Assembly: GCA_017543645.1 (NCBI GenBank)
Contig: JAFYFR010000040.1
Coordinates: 1 to 30,122 of the forward strand
Direction of reading: 5' to 3'
Length of the DNA: 30,122 bases
Source of the DNA: Bacteroidales bacterium
GTDB taxonomy: Bacteria; Bacteroidota; Bacteroidia; Bacteroidales; UBA3824
The position numbers and the translations under genes were made by a program. Shown here in pieces: positions 17,101-24,310 of this stretch (positions are counted from its first letter, which is position 1; each line of letters begins with the position of its first letter). The notes under the pieces are model-generated. The model was given only the letters and a program-made list of their open reading frames with translations, searched no databases and had not been told where the DNA came from.

Positions 17101-17700
17101 TTTATGGGCAGATACTACGACACGTTTAAGTTTAATATAGTGGTAATATGGTTGATGAGCTTGTTGTGCTACATCACATTATATTTCGACCTGCTCAAAC
17201 GCGTCATCGACTGGGCTGGCAAGATTAATTTCTCAAAACTGCCGTTCCTCAAAAAGTTGATTGAGTATCATAAAAACAAGGAGGTGCAGAAACTTCTGAA
17301 AGCAGAGAAGGCTTCCAAGGCTGTAGAAACATCCAAGCCTGAAAAAGCCGAGCGCAAAGAACGTCCCGAGCGTCCCGAGCGACCCTCAAGAGAAGACCGT
17401 CCATTGCGCGAAGAACGAGCCGAGCGTCGCGAACGCTTGCCCAAGATAGAGCGTCCCGACCGTGGCGACAGGGCTGAACGGCGCGAGCGTCTGCCCAGAA
17501 TTGAACGTCCCGACAGGGCAGCAGCCGAAAAAACTGTAGAAAAAACAGTGGAGAAACCGGCAGAAAACACTGAAAATCCTGCTGCTCCGCCTTCTGCTGA
17601 ATCAAAAAACATAGTTCCCGAACAAAAAAATGAAAACTTTGATAATACTAAAAGCACTGATAGTGAGAAAGATAGTGAAAATGTAAAAAAAAATGATTAA
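14140..17700 (+). CDS. ABCG-like ABC transporter with TerB-like and FHA-like N-terminal regions
   Basis: The 1186-residue half-transporter has an N-terminal TerB-like helical domain (about 1-145), a beta-rich FHA-like region (about 158-250), an ATPase domain (about 255-490; Walker A GASGAGKT 289-296, signature ISGGQ 395-399, Walker B ILFVDEP, His452), a linker with one CPKCG (501-505), and an ABC-2 membrane domain with TM spans near 585-607, 628-648, 668-690, 704-724, 730-750 and 998-1018. The roughly 240-residue helical region before the last TM should be periplasmic, as in ABCG proteins where the largest loop precedes TM6. A charged Arg/Glu/Pro tail (1050-1186) is cytoplasmic. The FHA-like part keeps the DDVYLNGQAI half but I cannot see the Arg/Ser/His phosphothreonine pocket. 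Substrate unknown; context suggests control by the SiaABC-like switch. Confidence 0.88.
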   Translation: MSEEILKALIQMWSIIANQDGGIDDKELQYVEGFLTQQLGAEGAREHIIGFKKDVGLIEDDDEAAAKKRKKIDFSGLTPVQMSVKILGIARRITKTINLKQRIIVYIRLFELVNTSKRFTEQRMAIIDAVGEVFNISKEELKDSKSFVVNEDTAGLDIPSILFITGKDAKPDVAKCIQSEGLSSDIYILRVASEELYFLRYTGSDDVYLNGQAINSGRIYLFAPGSTLKMSKGKPVYYSDVVATFQADKTFANLSFNVDNLEFRFPNGAIGLRNINFSECQGRLVGIMGASGAGKTTLLNVLSGITTPSKGSVKINGINLHTEKEKLEGVIGLIPQDDLLIEELTVYENLYFSAKFCFKTETDAQIRERVDNVLRSLGLYERKDLKVGNSLNKLISGGQRKRLNIALELIREPSILFVDEPTSGLSSRDSVNVMDLLSELTLKGKLIFVVIHQPSSEIYKMFDKMIILDTGGYLVYYGHPVDAISYFKGHDGQINADEGECPKCGNVNPEIIFDVIEARVVDEYGKFQDNRKVNPEEWEDRFHKGVKPEAIPDVSTEPPRNLNVPGWFSQLRIYLQRDFKSKISNLQYVFLNLTEAPLLGFILSFLIRYTSPNKASYIFYENENIVPYIFMSIIVALFLGLTVSAEEIFRDRKILKREEFLNLSRSSYLVAKVIILTCISALQAFLYVIVGNSILQIVDMNFNYWLVLFAMFVFANMMGLNISSAFNSAVTIYILIPLLMIPQMALGGSMFSFDKLNQIIGSVGRVPIVAEIMASRWSYEALMVKQFKDNGFEKDYYETELQKSYANFKQVSYISALKDALTYANDCRDSIAEEDPTYDIPRLRNEIDSGLALLREEIPEEMHRVPEIALDCIDKLYVDSFTEDISEEVDEYLSDLDHYYSKMYNLAHDELEARKRYYEERQPGYYLNRRNKYFNEKLQDIVKNVFEKNKIIRYENHLIQQVDPIFLKADNSSWFGFRAHFYAPEKWFMGRYYDTFKFNIVVIWLMSLLCYITLYFDLLKRVIDWAGKINFSKLPFLKKLIEYHKNKEVQKLLKAEKASKAVETSKPEKAERKERPERPERPSREDRPLREERAERRERLPKIERPDRGDRAERRERLPRIERPDRAAAEKTVEKTVEKPAENTENPAAPPSAESKNIVPEQKNENFDNTKSTDSEKDSENVKKND
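17416..17523 (+). repeat. 54-bp tandem repeat in the transporter's C-terminal tail
   Basis: Two adjoining 54-bp units (17416-17469 and 17470-17523) encode RAERRERLPKIERPDRGD and RAERRERLPRIERPDRAA. Many codons differ between the units although the protein is nearly the same, so the repeat is not brand new and appears selected at protein level. Confidence 0.85.
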
Positions 17701-17750
17701 AAATCTTACATTTTTGTTCAAAAAAAATGCGTAGTATTGCAAAAAATTTA

Positions 17751-17758
17751 TACATTTG
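17751..17758 (+). promoter_or_regulatory. Candidate -7 box upstream of the lipoprotein gene
   Basis: TACATTTG fits the TAnnTTTG consensus exactly and lies 31 nt before the ATG at 17790, inside the 89-nt gap after the transporter. No -33 element is visible at the usual distance. It could give the last two genes some independent expression. Confidence 0.4.
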
Positions 17759-17789
17759 AAAAACGAAAGAAATAAACCTACGAGCAATT

Positions 17790-18695
17790 ATGCATAAAAA
17801 ATGGTACATATCGTTAGTAATAGCGGCGGCGGCTTTCCTACAGTTTAACTGTGCGGGATGCGGCGGTGACGACGGGCATTTGGAATACCATGAGGATGAA
17901 AATATGGTGATGGATGTCAACTTTGATTCGCAGGCAATGAACGAGATTATCTCGAGTTTCTCCTCGCCCGTGGAGATGGCTGCCATGATTCAGAGTTCCG
18001 AAGTGCCTTTTTCGCAGAAGTATTTGATAAATCCCGATGTGGTAAAAGATTATCCTTCAAGTTTTAAGAAAGCATTAGGTTTGGGATTTCTCAGTGCCGA
18101 CTTAGGATACCTCAATGTTTATTCAAAAACTTCGCTTATCATTGATTACCTCGTGCAGATACGTAGCCTGTCGGAAGATTTGAACGTTGGACAGTTCTTC
18201 GACTTCCAGCTTTTAAAGCGTCTGGCTACATCCGACGACAATATCGACTCACTTTTGATAATGAGCGTGCAAAGTTATCAAAAAATGGACGAACATTTAC
18301 GCAACAATCAACGTAGTAACTTAAGCGCGTTGCTTGTTACCGGCGTGTGGGTCGAATCTCTTTATCTGATTACCCAAGTTTCAAAAGACCATTACAGCGA
18401 CGACTTCAAGGATAGAATTGGTGAACAGAAAACTATTCTAAACCAGTTACTTCCGATATTAAAACTGTTCCATGGAAAAGATTTTGACCAGTTGGTTCAG
18501 AACCTGGAGGAGTTAAAAGATGTTTTCGATTTTGTTAAAATATCTTATGAAGTGGGCGAGCCCGAAACAAAAACTATAAATGGCTCGTTAGTTGTAGTAC
18601 AAAACGACAGAAGTATTATTACTATGTCGACAGAAGAATTACAGGAAATAATATCCACAACAGAAAAAGTTCGTAATAAATTAATTGATTTATAA
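17790..18695 (+). CDS. Probable lipoprotein of unknown function
   Basis: I do not recognise the family. The 301-residue product begins with a hydrophobic signal (about 5-20) followed by Cys21 and Cys24. The boxes are not canonical: CAGC at Cys24 has the better -1 Gly, and the following GGDD resembles the acidic stretch of Bacteroidota lipoprotein export signals. The rest is mostly helical with repeated Asp/Ser/Leu patterns (about 50-240) and an acidic C-terminus. Helical, loosely repetitive envelope proteins of this size can act as adaptors. It follows the ABC transporter by 89 nt and is followed 1 nt later by a secreted protein, so a role as a transporter accessory is plausible but unproven. 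Confidence 0.7.
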   Translation: MHKKWYISLVIAAAAFLQFNCAGCGGDDGHLEYHEDENMVMDVNFDSQAMNEIISSFSSPVEMAAMIQSSEVPFSQKYLINPDVVKDYPSSFKKALGLGFLSADLGYLNVYSKTSLIIDYLVQIRSLSEDLNVGQFFDFQLLKRLATSDDNIDSLLIMSVQSYQKMDEHLRNNQRSNLSALLVTGVWVESLYLITQVSKDHYSDDFKDRIGEQKTILNQLLPILKLFHGKDFDQLVQNLEELKDVFDFVKISYEVGEPETKTINGSLVVVQNDRSIITMSTEELQEIISTTEKVRNKLIDL

Positions 18696-18696
18696 T

Positions 18697-19167
18697 ATGA
18701 AAAGACTGTTTATTCTATTAGTTTTTGCAATTTTGTGTTTCGGACAAGCTATTACAGCTGATGCACAATGCAAACAACAGCTTGTTTATCAATGCGCGAC
18801 ACAGACTGAAAAAGCCATATTCCTTCGTGAGTTCAATACCAAGCTCAAACGCGAAAGTAATGTTGACGAAACGGGTATGAAGTGGACAGTGGTTCTTAAC
18901 AAAGGCACACAGTATAGATTCAGTCTTTGTGCTCCTGACGGTTACCAAGATCAGGTGGTTCTAACTCTTTACGACAGCGAACACCAAGAGAACTCTAAGC
19001 CGTGGGGTACTACTTACGACAAGGCAGCCAAAACAGATCAGAAGCATTTCGACTTCATCTGCAACAAAACTGCTATGTACTATGTTTCAATCCGCTTTAA
19101 ACCCGGTATGGGAGATAAAAAGGGTTGTGCAGTAGGTATCCTCTCTTTTGTAGGTAAGAGCAAATAA
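18697..19167 (+). CDS. Small secreted protein of unknown function
   Basis: The 156-residue product has a signal peptide (about 1-23, ending ITADA/Q) and a mature part with five cysteines (25, 33, 78, 122, 144), suggesting disulfides. The pattern VVLNKGTQYRFSLCAPDGYQ followed by a VVLTLYDSE strand and a final GILSFVGK strand resembles a beta-sandwich such as pre-peptidase C-terminal domains; that is only an impression. I start at ATG 18697, which gives the normal signal peptide; the frame is also open four codons earlier, but that would overlap the previous gene. The gene begins 1 nt after the lipoprotein's stop, so the two are translationally linked. It is the last gene before a strong terminator. 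Confidence 0.75.
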   Translation: MKRLFILLVFAILCFGQAITADAQCKQQLVYQCATQTEKAIFLREFNTKLKRESNVDETGMKWTVVLNKGTQYRFSLCAPDGYQDQVVLTLYDSEHQENSKPWGTTYDKAAKTDQKHFDFICNKTAMYYVSIRFKPGMGDKKGCAVGILSFVGKSK

Positions 19168-19191
19168 CAATTGCTGTTGAGTGATATTACT

Positions 19192-19222
19192 ATCCATACG
19201 CCCAAGCGTATGGATTTTTTTT
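19192..19222 (+). terminator. Rho-independent terminator of the sensor-transporter operon
   Basis: A perfect 10-bp stem, ATCCATACGC pairing with GCGTATGGAT around a CCAA loop, is followed by eight T residues. It lies 24 nt after the stop of the small secreted protein. Confidence 0.92.
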
Positions 19223-19254
19223 ATCTATGCAGTTGCAGTGTTTTCTATGCTGGT

Positions 19255-19305
19255 AAAAAAAAGGACTGTCAAAAACGTGCTGAAAATCAGTGTTTCTGAC
19301 AGCCC
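19255..19305 (-). terminator. Rho-independent terminator of sucC
   Basis: Read on the minus strand, GGGCTGTCA pairs with TGACAGTCC (one G-T pair), with inner AAAC/GTTT and CTGA/TCAG pairs, followed by eight T residues. It lies 35 nt past the sucC stop and faces the operon terminator at 19192-19222. Confidence 0.88.
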
Positions 19306-19340
19306 TACGGACTATGGAGATATTGATAAACTACCTTTTT

Positions 19341-20540
19341 TTATGCAACTACCTTGCTTACAAGCTTCGCAGCCTCCTCGAATGTTATAGCCGACATAAC
19401 CTTTAAGCCTGATTCGTCGATAATCTTTTTGGCTTCAACAGCGTTGGTACCTTGCAGACGAACGATGATAGGAATTTGGATGTTGCCGATTTTCTTGTAG
19501 GCTTCAACCACACCATTAGCAACGCGGTCGCAACGAACAATGCCGCCGAAGATGTTTACGAGAATTGCTTTTACATTCGGGTCTTTCATGATGATACGGA
19601 ACGCAGCTTCTACAGTTTCTGCGCTTGCCGTGCCGCCTACGTCGAGGAAGTTGGCAGGGTCGCCGCCCGAAAGCTTGATGATGTCCATTGTACCCATTGC
19701 CAAGCCTGCGCCGTTTACCATGCAGCCGATGTTGCCGTCGAGCTTAACAAGGTTTAGACCGTACTGGCCGGCTTCCACCTCAGCAGGAGCTTCCTCGGTG
19801 ATGTCGCGCATTTCGGCAAACTCTTTCTGGCGGAAGAGCGCGTTGTCGTCGATTTTCACCTTGCAATCGGCGGCGAGAATCAGGTCGTCGGAGGTTTTGA
19901 ACACGGGGTTGATTTCCATCATCGACGAGTCGCTCTTGATATAGGCGTTGTATAATCCTGTGGCGAATTTCTTCATGTTTTTGAAAGCGTTACCGCTGAG
20001 ACCGAGGTTGAATGCTATGCGTGCAGCTTGGAAAGGAAGGATTCCTGTAGCAGGATTGATTTCCTCTTTGAAAATTAGTTCGGGGGTCTGCTCTGCCACT
20101 TCCTCGATGTTCATACCGCCCTTGGGCGAGTACATGATGATATTGCGGCCGGTGGCGCGGTTGAGAAGTATGCTCATGTAATACTCTGCCACGTCTACCT
20201 TGCCTTCTGAGTTGGGGTAGTATATGCTTTGCTCTACAAGCACCTTGCGCACGAGCTTGCCTGCCGCGCCGGTCTGCTTTGTTACCAAAGTCATACCTAT
20301 GATTTGTTTTGCGTATGTTTCTACTTCCTCGAGATTCTTGGCAATCTTAACGCCGCCCGCTTTTCCGCGTCCGCCGGCGTGAACCTGCGCTTTTATAGCC
20401 CACGACTGTGTGCCGGTGGTTTCTTGCAATTTTTTTGCGGCTTCTACTGCCTCTGCGGGGGTTTCTGCCACTATACCTTCGGGTACGGCAACTCCGAATT
20501 TGCGGAGTATAATCTTGCCCTGATATTCGTGTAAATCCAT
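19341..20540 (-). CDS. sucC: Succinyl-CoA ligase (ADP-forming) subunit beta
   Basis: This TCA-cycle enzyme subunit, with SucD, interconverts succinyl-CoA and succinate with nucleotide phosphorylation. The 399-residue product is full length. It begins [17 protein letters not shown] as the family does, has the ATP-grasp loop [13 protein letters not shown] (52-64), the metal-binding region SSMMEINP, the ligase domain with [11 protein letters not shown] and DVGGTAS, and the [10 protein letters not shown] segment. A terminator lies 35 nt downstream and no sucD is adjacent, so the alpha subunit must be elsewhere in the genome. The gene is divergent from the TPR-SpoIIE gene. TAATTTCG about 60 nt upstream on the minus strand is a possible, imperfect -7 box. 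Confidence 0.97.
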   Translation of the reverse strand: MDLHEYQGKIILRKFGVAVPEGIVAETPAEAVEAAKKLQETTGTQSWAIKAQVHAGGRGKAGGVKIAKNLEEVETYAKQIIGMTLVTKQTGAAGKLVRKVLVEQSIYYPNSEGKVDVAEYYMSILLNRATGRNIIMYSPKGGMNIEEVAEQTPELIFKEEINPATGILPFQAARIAFNLGLSGNAFKNMKKFATGLYNAYIKSDSSMMEINPVFKTSDDLILAADCKVKIDDNALFRQKEFAEMRDITEEAPAEVEAGQYGLNLVKLDGNIGCMVNGAGLAMGTMDIIKLSGGDPANFLDVGGTASAETVEAAFRIIMKDPNVKAILVNIFGGIVRCDRVANGVVEAYKKIGNIQIPIIVRLQGTNAVEAKKIIDESGLKVMSAITFEEAAKLVSKVVA

Positions 20541-20745
20541 ATTGCTTATATTATTTTTTGTTGGTTTTTACCTTTTTTTCAGCCTACGAAATTACACAAT
20601 ATTTGAGATATTTTTTATCTTTTTGTCGAAAATCTGCATAACTATATGTTTTTTTTATTGATACCAGTGTTAATACATTGAAAATCAATTAACTGAATAT
20701 GCATAAGTTTTTTGCCTTTATTGCAACAATTTTTTTGTAAAGAGG

Positions 20746-20775
20746 TTTGGCTGTTTCAGGTTTTTAGTATTTTTG
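20746..20775 (+). promoter_or_regulatory. Consensus promoter for the TPR-SpoIIE gene
   Basis: TTTG at 20746-20749 and TATTTTTG at 20768-20775 are 18 nt apart, matching the TTTG / TAnnTTTG pattern of Bacteroidota primary promoters. Transcription would start around 20782, which bears on the choice of start codon for the gene downstream. Confidence 0.65.
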
Positions 20776-20778
20776 TAG

Positions 20779-22653
20779 GTGAGAATAAATCCAATTTTGG
20801 TGTTACGTTTAATATTAATTACAATTATACTATTGTCGGCGCAGTATGTTTGTGCTCAGACTGATGTCAAAGCGGCTGATTCTGATATAGAAACCAGCCG
20901 CCAGGAGTATATGTATGCCATTGAAAGCGGTAATCAGCATGATATTCTCGAGGCGCGTATCAATCTCGGACTTGTATATTGGTATTCAAAACATTACAAT
21001 GAGGCTTTGTCGCACCTTAACGGTGCGGCGAGTTTGGCAAGCGCGCTCGGAGATGTAAAAACCGAAATCAGCGTCAACGACTATTTAGGCATGATTTGCT
21101 GCGAGCAACAGCGATACAACGAGGCGATACGCTATGCCGAACTGAGTGTCCTCCTTGCTCGCAATGCCGGTTTGCAAAAGGAGACCGTGTTGTCGCTTAT
21201 CAACGCTTCGGCGGTGCAACTGTCAAAAAAGAACAACGCCAAGGCTCTTGAGTATATCGAGGAGGCTCTTTCGGTAGCCAACAAAATAGAAAACAACCTT
21301 TTGAAATGCCGTTGCTGCCAGATTGCCGCGCAAATTTATGCCGACATGGGCGATACGCAGAAAAGTCAGGAATACACACGACTGTACAGTCAGGCGGAAC
21401 AAGGCATCAACGAGCAGGAGCTTTTGAAATCTAAGCAGGCGACTCAGAACGAGCTTCACAGTGTGGAAAACGAGGTGATAGACAAGGAGCGTAAACTGCT
21501 TGCGCTCGAGCTTCAGAAACAGCAGACTCTTGACTCGCTTTACCGTGTGGAGATGCTCAACAACCAGATGAGGCTCGAAATGCAGCTCCTTAGCCGTGAG
21601 CGCGAGCTCGCTGAATTGAAAGTCCGTCAGAAGGAGACCGAAATAGCCGCAGCCGAAAGGTTCAAGACTTCCGCAGTGATTGTTATTTCAATAATCATGT
21701 TGCTGTTGATGCTGCTTGTCAAAGTGCTTTTTGACCGTAACCGCGCCAACCGCCGTCTTGAGGCTACCAACAGCGAATTGCTCGAAACCTATGAGACCGT
21801 GAAACTTCAGAACCGCATTCTCAATTCTAAAACCCAGCAGATAGAGTCGCAGCGCAACGAGCTTGAACGCAAGAACAACCAAATTATCGACAGCATTAGC
21901 TCTGCAAGCCATATACAGAAAGCAATGTTCCCCAACCGTCGGATGATAATGACCAATTTTGAGGAGAGTTTTGTGTTTTTTGAGCCGCGCGACGTGGTGA
22001 GCGGCGATTTCTACTGGTTTTCAAACACAGGGCGTTATCGTTTTCTCGCGGTAATTGACTGCGTAGGGCATAGCGTGCAGGGCGCGTTGATGAGCGTGGT
22101 GGCTAATTCGCTGCTCAACGACATTGTTAACAAAAAGAAGGTGGAAAGTCCCGCCCAGATACTTGGCATGATGAATGTGGAGATGATTAAAGCGTGGTCG
22201 CACGATGCGGAGTACCGCGATTCCGACCAGGGAATGGATGTTTCGCTATGCCGTTTCGACAATGAGTCAAACGAAATTACCATTGCCGCCGCCAACCATA
22301 CTGTTTGGGCTGTTTGTAATGACGAATGTGTTGAAATTAAAGGCGATAACAACTCAATTGGGGCATCGTTCGCCGACAGTATCGATTCGGTTTACACCAA
22401 TCACACTATACAGAACCAAAAAGGAATGTCAGTATATATGTTTTCCGACGGTTTTCAAGACCAGCTCGGGGGCGACAACGGGCGCAAATATTCGCAGGGC
22501 AATCTCAAACAACTGATTATGAGTATGCAGGATAAGTCTATGCCGCAGCAGTCGGATATGCTTGCCTCGGCTTTGGAATCGTGGAAAAACGGTCGCCAAC
22601 AGACCGACGATGTTTTGATTCTTGGTGTAAAAGACAGATTTTTAGAAACTTAA
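20779..22653 (+). CDS. TPR-repeat membrane SpoIIE (PP2C) phosphatase
   Basis: The 624-residue product has a signal peptide or membrane anchor (ending QYVCA/Q), TPR repeats (about 40-205), a coiled coil (210-295), a TM segment (about 297-318), another coiled coil (322-372) and a cytoplasmic SpoIIE phosphatase domain (about 375-620). Motifs are EPRDVVSGDFYWF (D410), IDCVGHSVQGALMS (D427), FSDGFQDQLGG (D557) and TDDVLILG (D610, D611). The GHGVPGA loop common in this family is changed to GHSVQGA, but the metal Asp residues stay. No ATG is near; I give the first GTG. Because the consensus promoter box ends at 20775, GTG 20800 (or TTG 20797) is a likelier start and still gives a good signal peptide. 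Its substrate could be the SiaC-like protein or another partner. Confidence 0.88.
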   Translation: MRINPILVLRLILITIILLSAQYVCAQTDVKAADSDIETSRQEYMYAIESGNQHDILEARINLGLVYWYSKHYNEALSHLNGAASLASALGDVKTEISVNDYLGMICCEQQRYNEAIRYAELSVLLARNAGLQKETVLSLINASAVQLSKKNNAKALEYIEEALSVANKIENNLLKCRCCQIAAQIYADMGDTQKSQEYTRLYSQAEQGINEQELLKSKQATQNELHSVENEVIDKERKLLALELQKQQTLDSLYRVEMLNNQMRLEMQLLSRERELAELKVRQKETEIAAAERFKTSAVIVISIIMLLLMLLVKVLFDRNRANRRLEATNSELLETYETVKLQNRILNSKTQQIESQRNELERKNNQIIDSISSASHIQKAMFPNRRMIMTNFEESFVFFEPRDVVSGDFYWFSNTGRYRFLAVIDCVGHSVQGALMSVVANSLLNDIVNKKKVESPAQILGMMNVEMIKAWSHDAEYRDSDQGMDVSLCRFDNESNEITIAAANHTVWAVCNDECVEIKGDNNSIGASFADSIDSVYTNHTIQNQKGMSVYMFSDGFQDQLGGDNGRKYSQGNLKQLIMSMQDKSMPQQSDMLASALESWKNGRQQTDDVLILGVKDRFLET

Positions 22654-22685
22654 CTATACTAACATAATTAACTGCAATAAACAAA

Positions 22686-23426
22686 ATGAAAAAAGGCAAA
22701 ACTGCGGTAGCAATATTGGCGTTGGTGGTGGCAATCTGCACCTTTATATATATATACATTAATTATCTTTCGCCGCGCATTGTAAGCAATTCGGCGGTTT
22801 CGCAGGTCCGCACCAACCGTCGCGACACCATACCCCGTACCGACACTACCAAGCAGAATATACTGCTCATCGGCGACAGCATGGCTTACTCGCTGATGTT
22901 CCGTGTGCAAAACTATTGCAACTACAACCATCACGATCTCAACGTGGTAACATGGGTGAGCGCAACCACCGAAACATACGCCAACTGCGACACGCTCGAA
23001 TATTTTGTTAACCTGTACAAGCCGTCGTACATACTTTTTGTAATAGGAGCAAACGAGATGTTTGTGCGCAACGCCGCCGAGCGTGTCAACAATGTTGACC
23101 GCATTATAATGCAGACTCACGGAATACCCACTATATGGATTGGTCCCCCGAACTGGAAGGAAGATACCGGCATAAACAATATGCTGATGAAAAAATTCGG
23201 ACCACGTCAGTTTTTTCTCTCCAAAAACTTAAAATTTACCCGGATAAAAGGTGATGTGGCACATCCCGACCGTCCCGCAGGCACAATGTGGATGGACAGC
23301 ATAGCCTCGTGGATCAAAACAAAAAGTTTTTTCCCAATTCGGTTAGAAAAGCCCGTAGAGGAAAACCCTATTCATGTTGATTTCGTTAAACTTGTAGTGC
23401 CGCCGTTTAATGCTCCGGCAAAATGA
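22686..23426 (+). CDS. Membrane-anchored SGNH/GDSL-type hydrolase
   Basis: The 246-residue product has an N-terminal TM anchor (about 8-28) and an extracytoplasmic SGNH domain. Blocks seen are ILLIGDSMAYSL (catalytic Ser65), VIGANE (Asn123) and DVAHPDRPAGTMW (Asp190, His193). These hydrolases act as esterases or acyl transferases on cell-wall or surface polysaccharides; the block III GANE and the WIGPPNW segment resemble members acting on envelope glycans, but the substrate is not determinable. It starts 32 nt after the TPR-SpoIIE gene and is probably in its operon. Confidence 0.82.
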   Translation: MKKGKTAVAILALVVAICTFIYIYINYLSPRIVSNSAVSQVRTNRRDTIPRTDTTKQNILLIGDSMAYSLMFRVQNYCNYNHHDLNVVTWVSATTETYANCDTLEYFVNLYKPSYILFVIGANEMFVRNAAERVNNVDRIIMQTHGIPTIWIGPPNWKEDTGINNMLMKKFGPRQFFLSKNLKFTRIKGDVAHPDRPAGTMWMDSIASWIKTKSFFPIRLEKPVEENPIHVDFVKLVVPPFNAPAK

Positions 23427-23568
23427 TAGCGTTTTTGAGCAATAAATCATTTTAAAACAAGTTTTATAAATAGTCTTATGGACTAAAAGAACAATTAACA
23501 CCTAACACGTTTTGGCTTATGAAATCATTTTTAAGTTTTTTTAAATACCGTATACAGAAAGTTTCATG

Positions 23569-23576
23569 TATATTTG
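23569..23576 (+). promoter_or_regulatory. -7 box TATATTTG for the outer-membrane protein/uppS region
   Basis: It matches TAnnTTTG exactly and lies 20 nt before a TTG start codon that opens a normal signal peptide. A clear -33 element is not visible. It falls inside the reading frame if the ATG at 23519 were used, which argues against that ATG. Confidence 0.5.
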
Positions 23577-23596
23577 CGCATCAAAAAATAGCAGTT

Positions 23597-24292
23597 TTGA
23601 AACAGATTTTAACCATATTGGCGGTTGCGTTAGTGTCGGCAGAGGCTTATTCGCAAGCGCGCGACGTATACCAGTTTGACGAAATCGGCGTTGTGGTGGG
23701 TACATGCTACTACAATGGCGAGATTTGTCCCGTGCAGCCTTTTTACAAGCCTCAGCTGGCAGTAGGCGCTAATATCCGTCACGGATTCAACAGCAGGCTC
23801 GCGCTTTCGTTTGAGGCACTGAGGATGAAATTTGTGGGCAGCGACTCGGATTTTAACAATCCTTACCAGAACGCCCGCAACGCCAAGTTTGAAAACGAGG
23901 TTATTGAGCTGTCGTTACAGATGGAGTTCAATTTTCTTCCGTTGGTAAAAGGTTCTCAAACACGTTTTGTATCACCATACATAGCCGCTGGCCCGGGATT
24001 GGCTGTGGGAGCGTTTCCTCACGAAGGTCTGCAGTTCTGCATTCCTTTCGGACTCGGTGTAAAAATCAGTCCAACAAAGAAATTCACACTGTCGCTTGAG
24101 TGGAAATACCGCAAACTCTTCACCGATATGCTCGACCATATCGACGACGACCTTTACGACCCTCAGTACGGCGTGGAATACACCAAGCAGCGTTCGTTCC
24201 TCGGCAATACAGATATGTACTCGTTTTTGGGTGCGGTGCTGTCGTTAGAGGTGGGTAGCTCCAAATCGCAGAGGTGCGGCGCATATAATTAG
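23597..24292 (+). CDS. Outer-membrane beta-barrel protein (DUF6089-like)
   Basis: From TTG 23597 the product is 231 residues with a signal peptide (M-KQILTILAVALVSAEAYS/Q) and a barrel made of alternating strands, starting with DEIGVVVGTCYYNG and ending with YSFLGAVLSLEVG. It resembles the DUF6089 family, which in Bacteroidota commonly precedes uppS and bamA, as here (18 nt to uppS). The frame is open to ATG 23519, which would give a 45-residue leader; I prefer the TTG because the signal peptide begins right at it and a TATATTTG box lies just upstream. Function is unknown; the neighbours suggest envelope assembly. Confidence 0.75.
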   Translation: MKQILTILAVALVSAEAYSQARDVYQFDEIGVVVGTCYYNGEICPVQPFYKPQLAVGANIRHGFNSRLALSFEALRMKFVGSDSDFNNPYQNARNAKFENEVIELSLQMEFNFLPLVKGSQTRFVSPYIAAGPGLAVGAFPHEGLQFCIPFGLGVKISPTKKFTLSLEWKYRKLFTDMLDHIDDDLYDPQYGVEYTKQRSFLGNTDMYSFLGAVLSLEVGSSKSQRCGAYN

Positions 24293-24310
24293 TAAACTAT
24301 TCAAAATCAA

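Noticed and set aside
17678..17714. Inverted repeat AAAATGTAA / TTACATTTT spanning the transporter stop
   Set aside because: Stem is almost all A-T with a 19-nt loop and no long T run; too weak to call a terminator.
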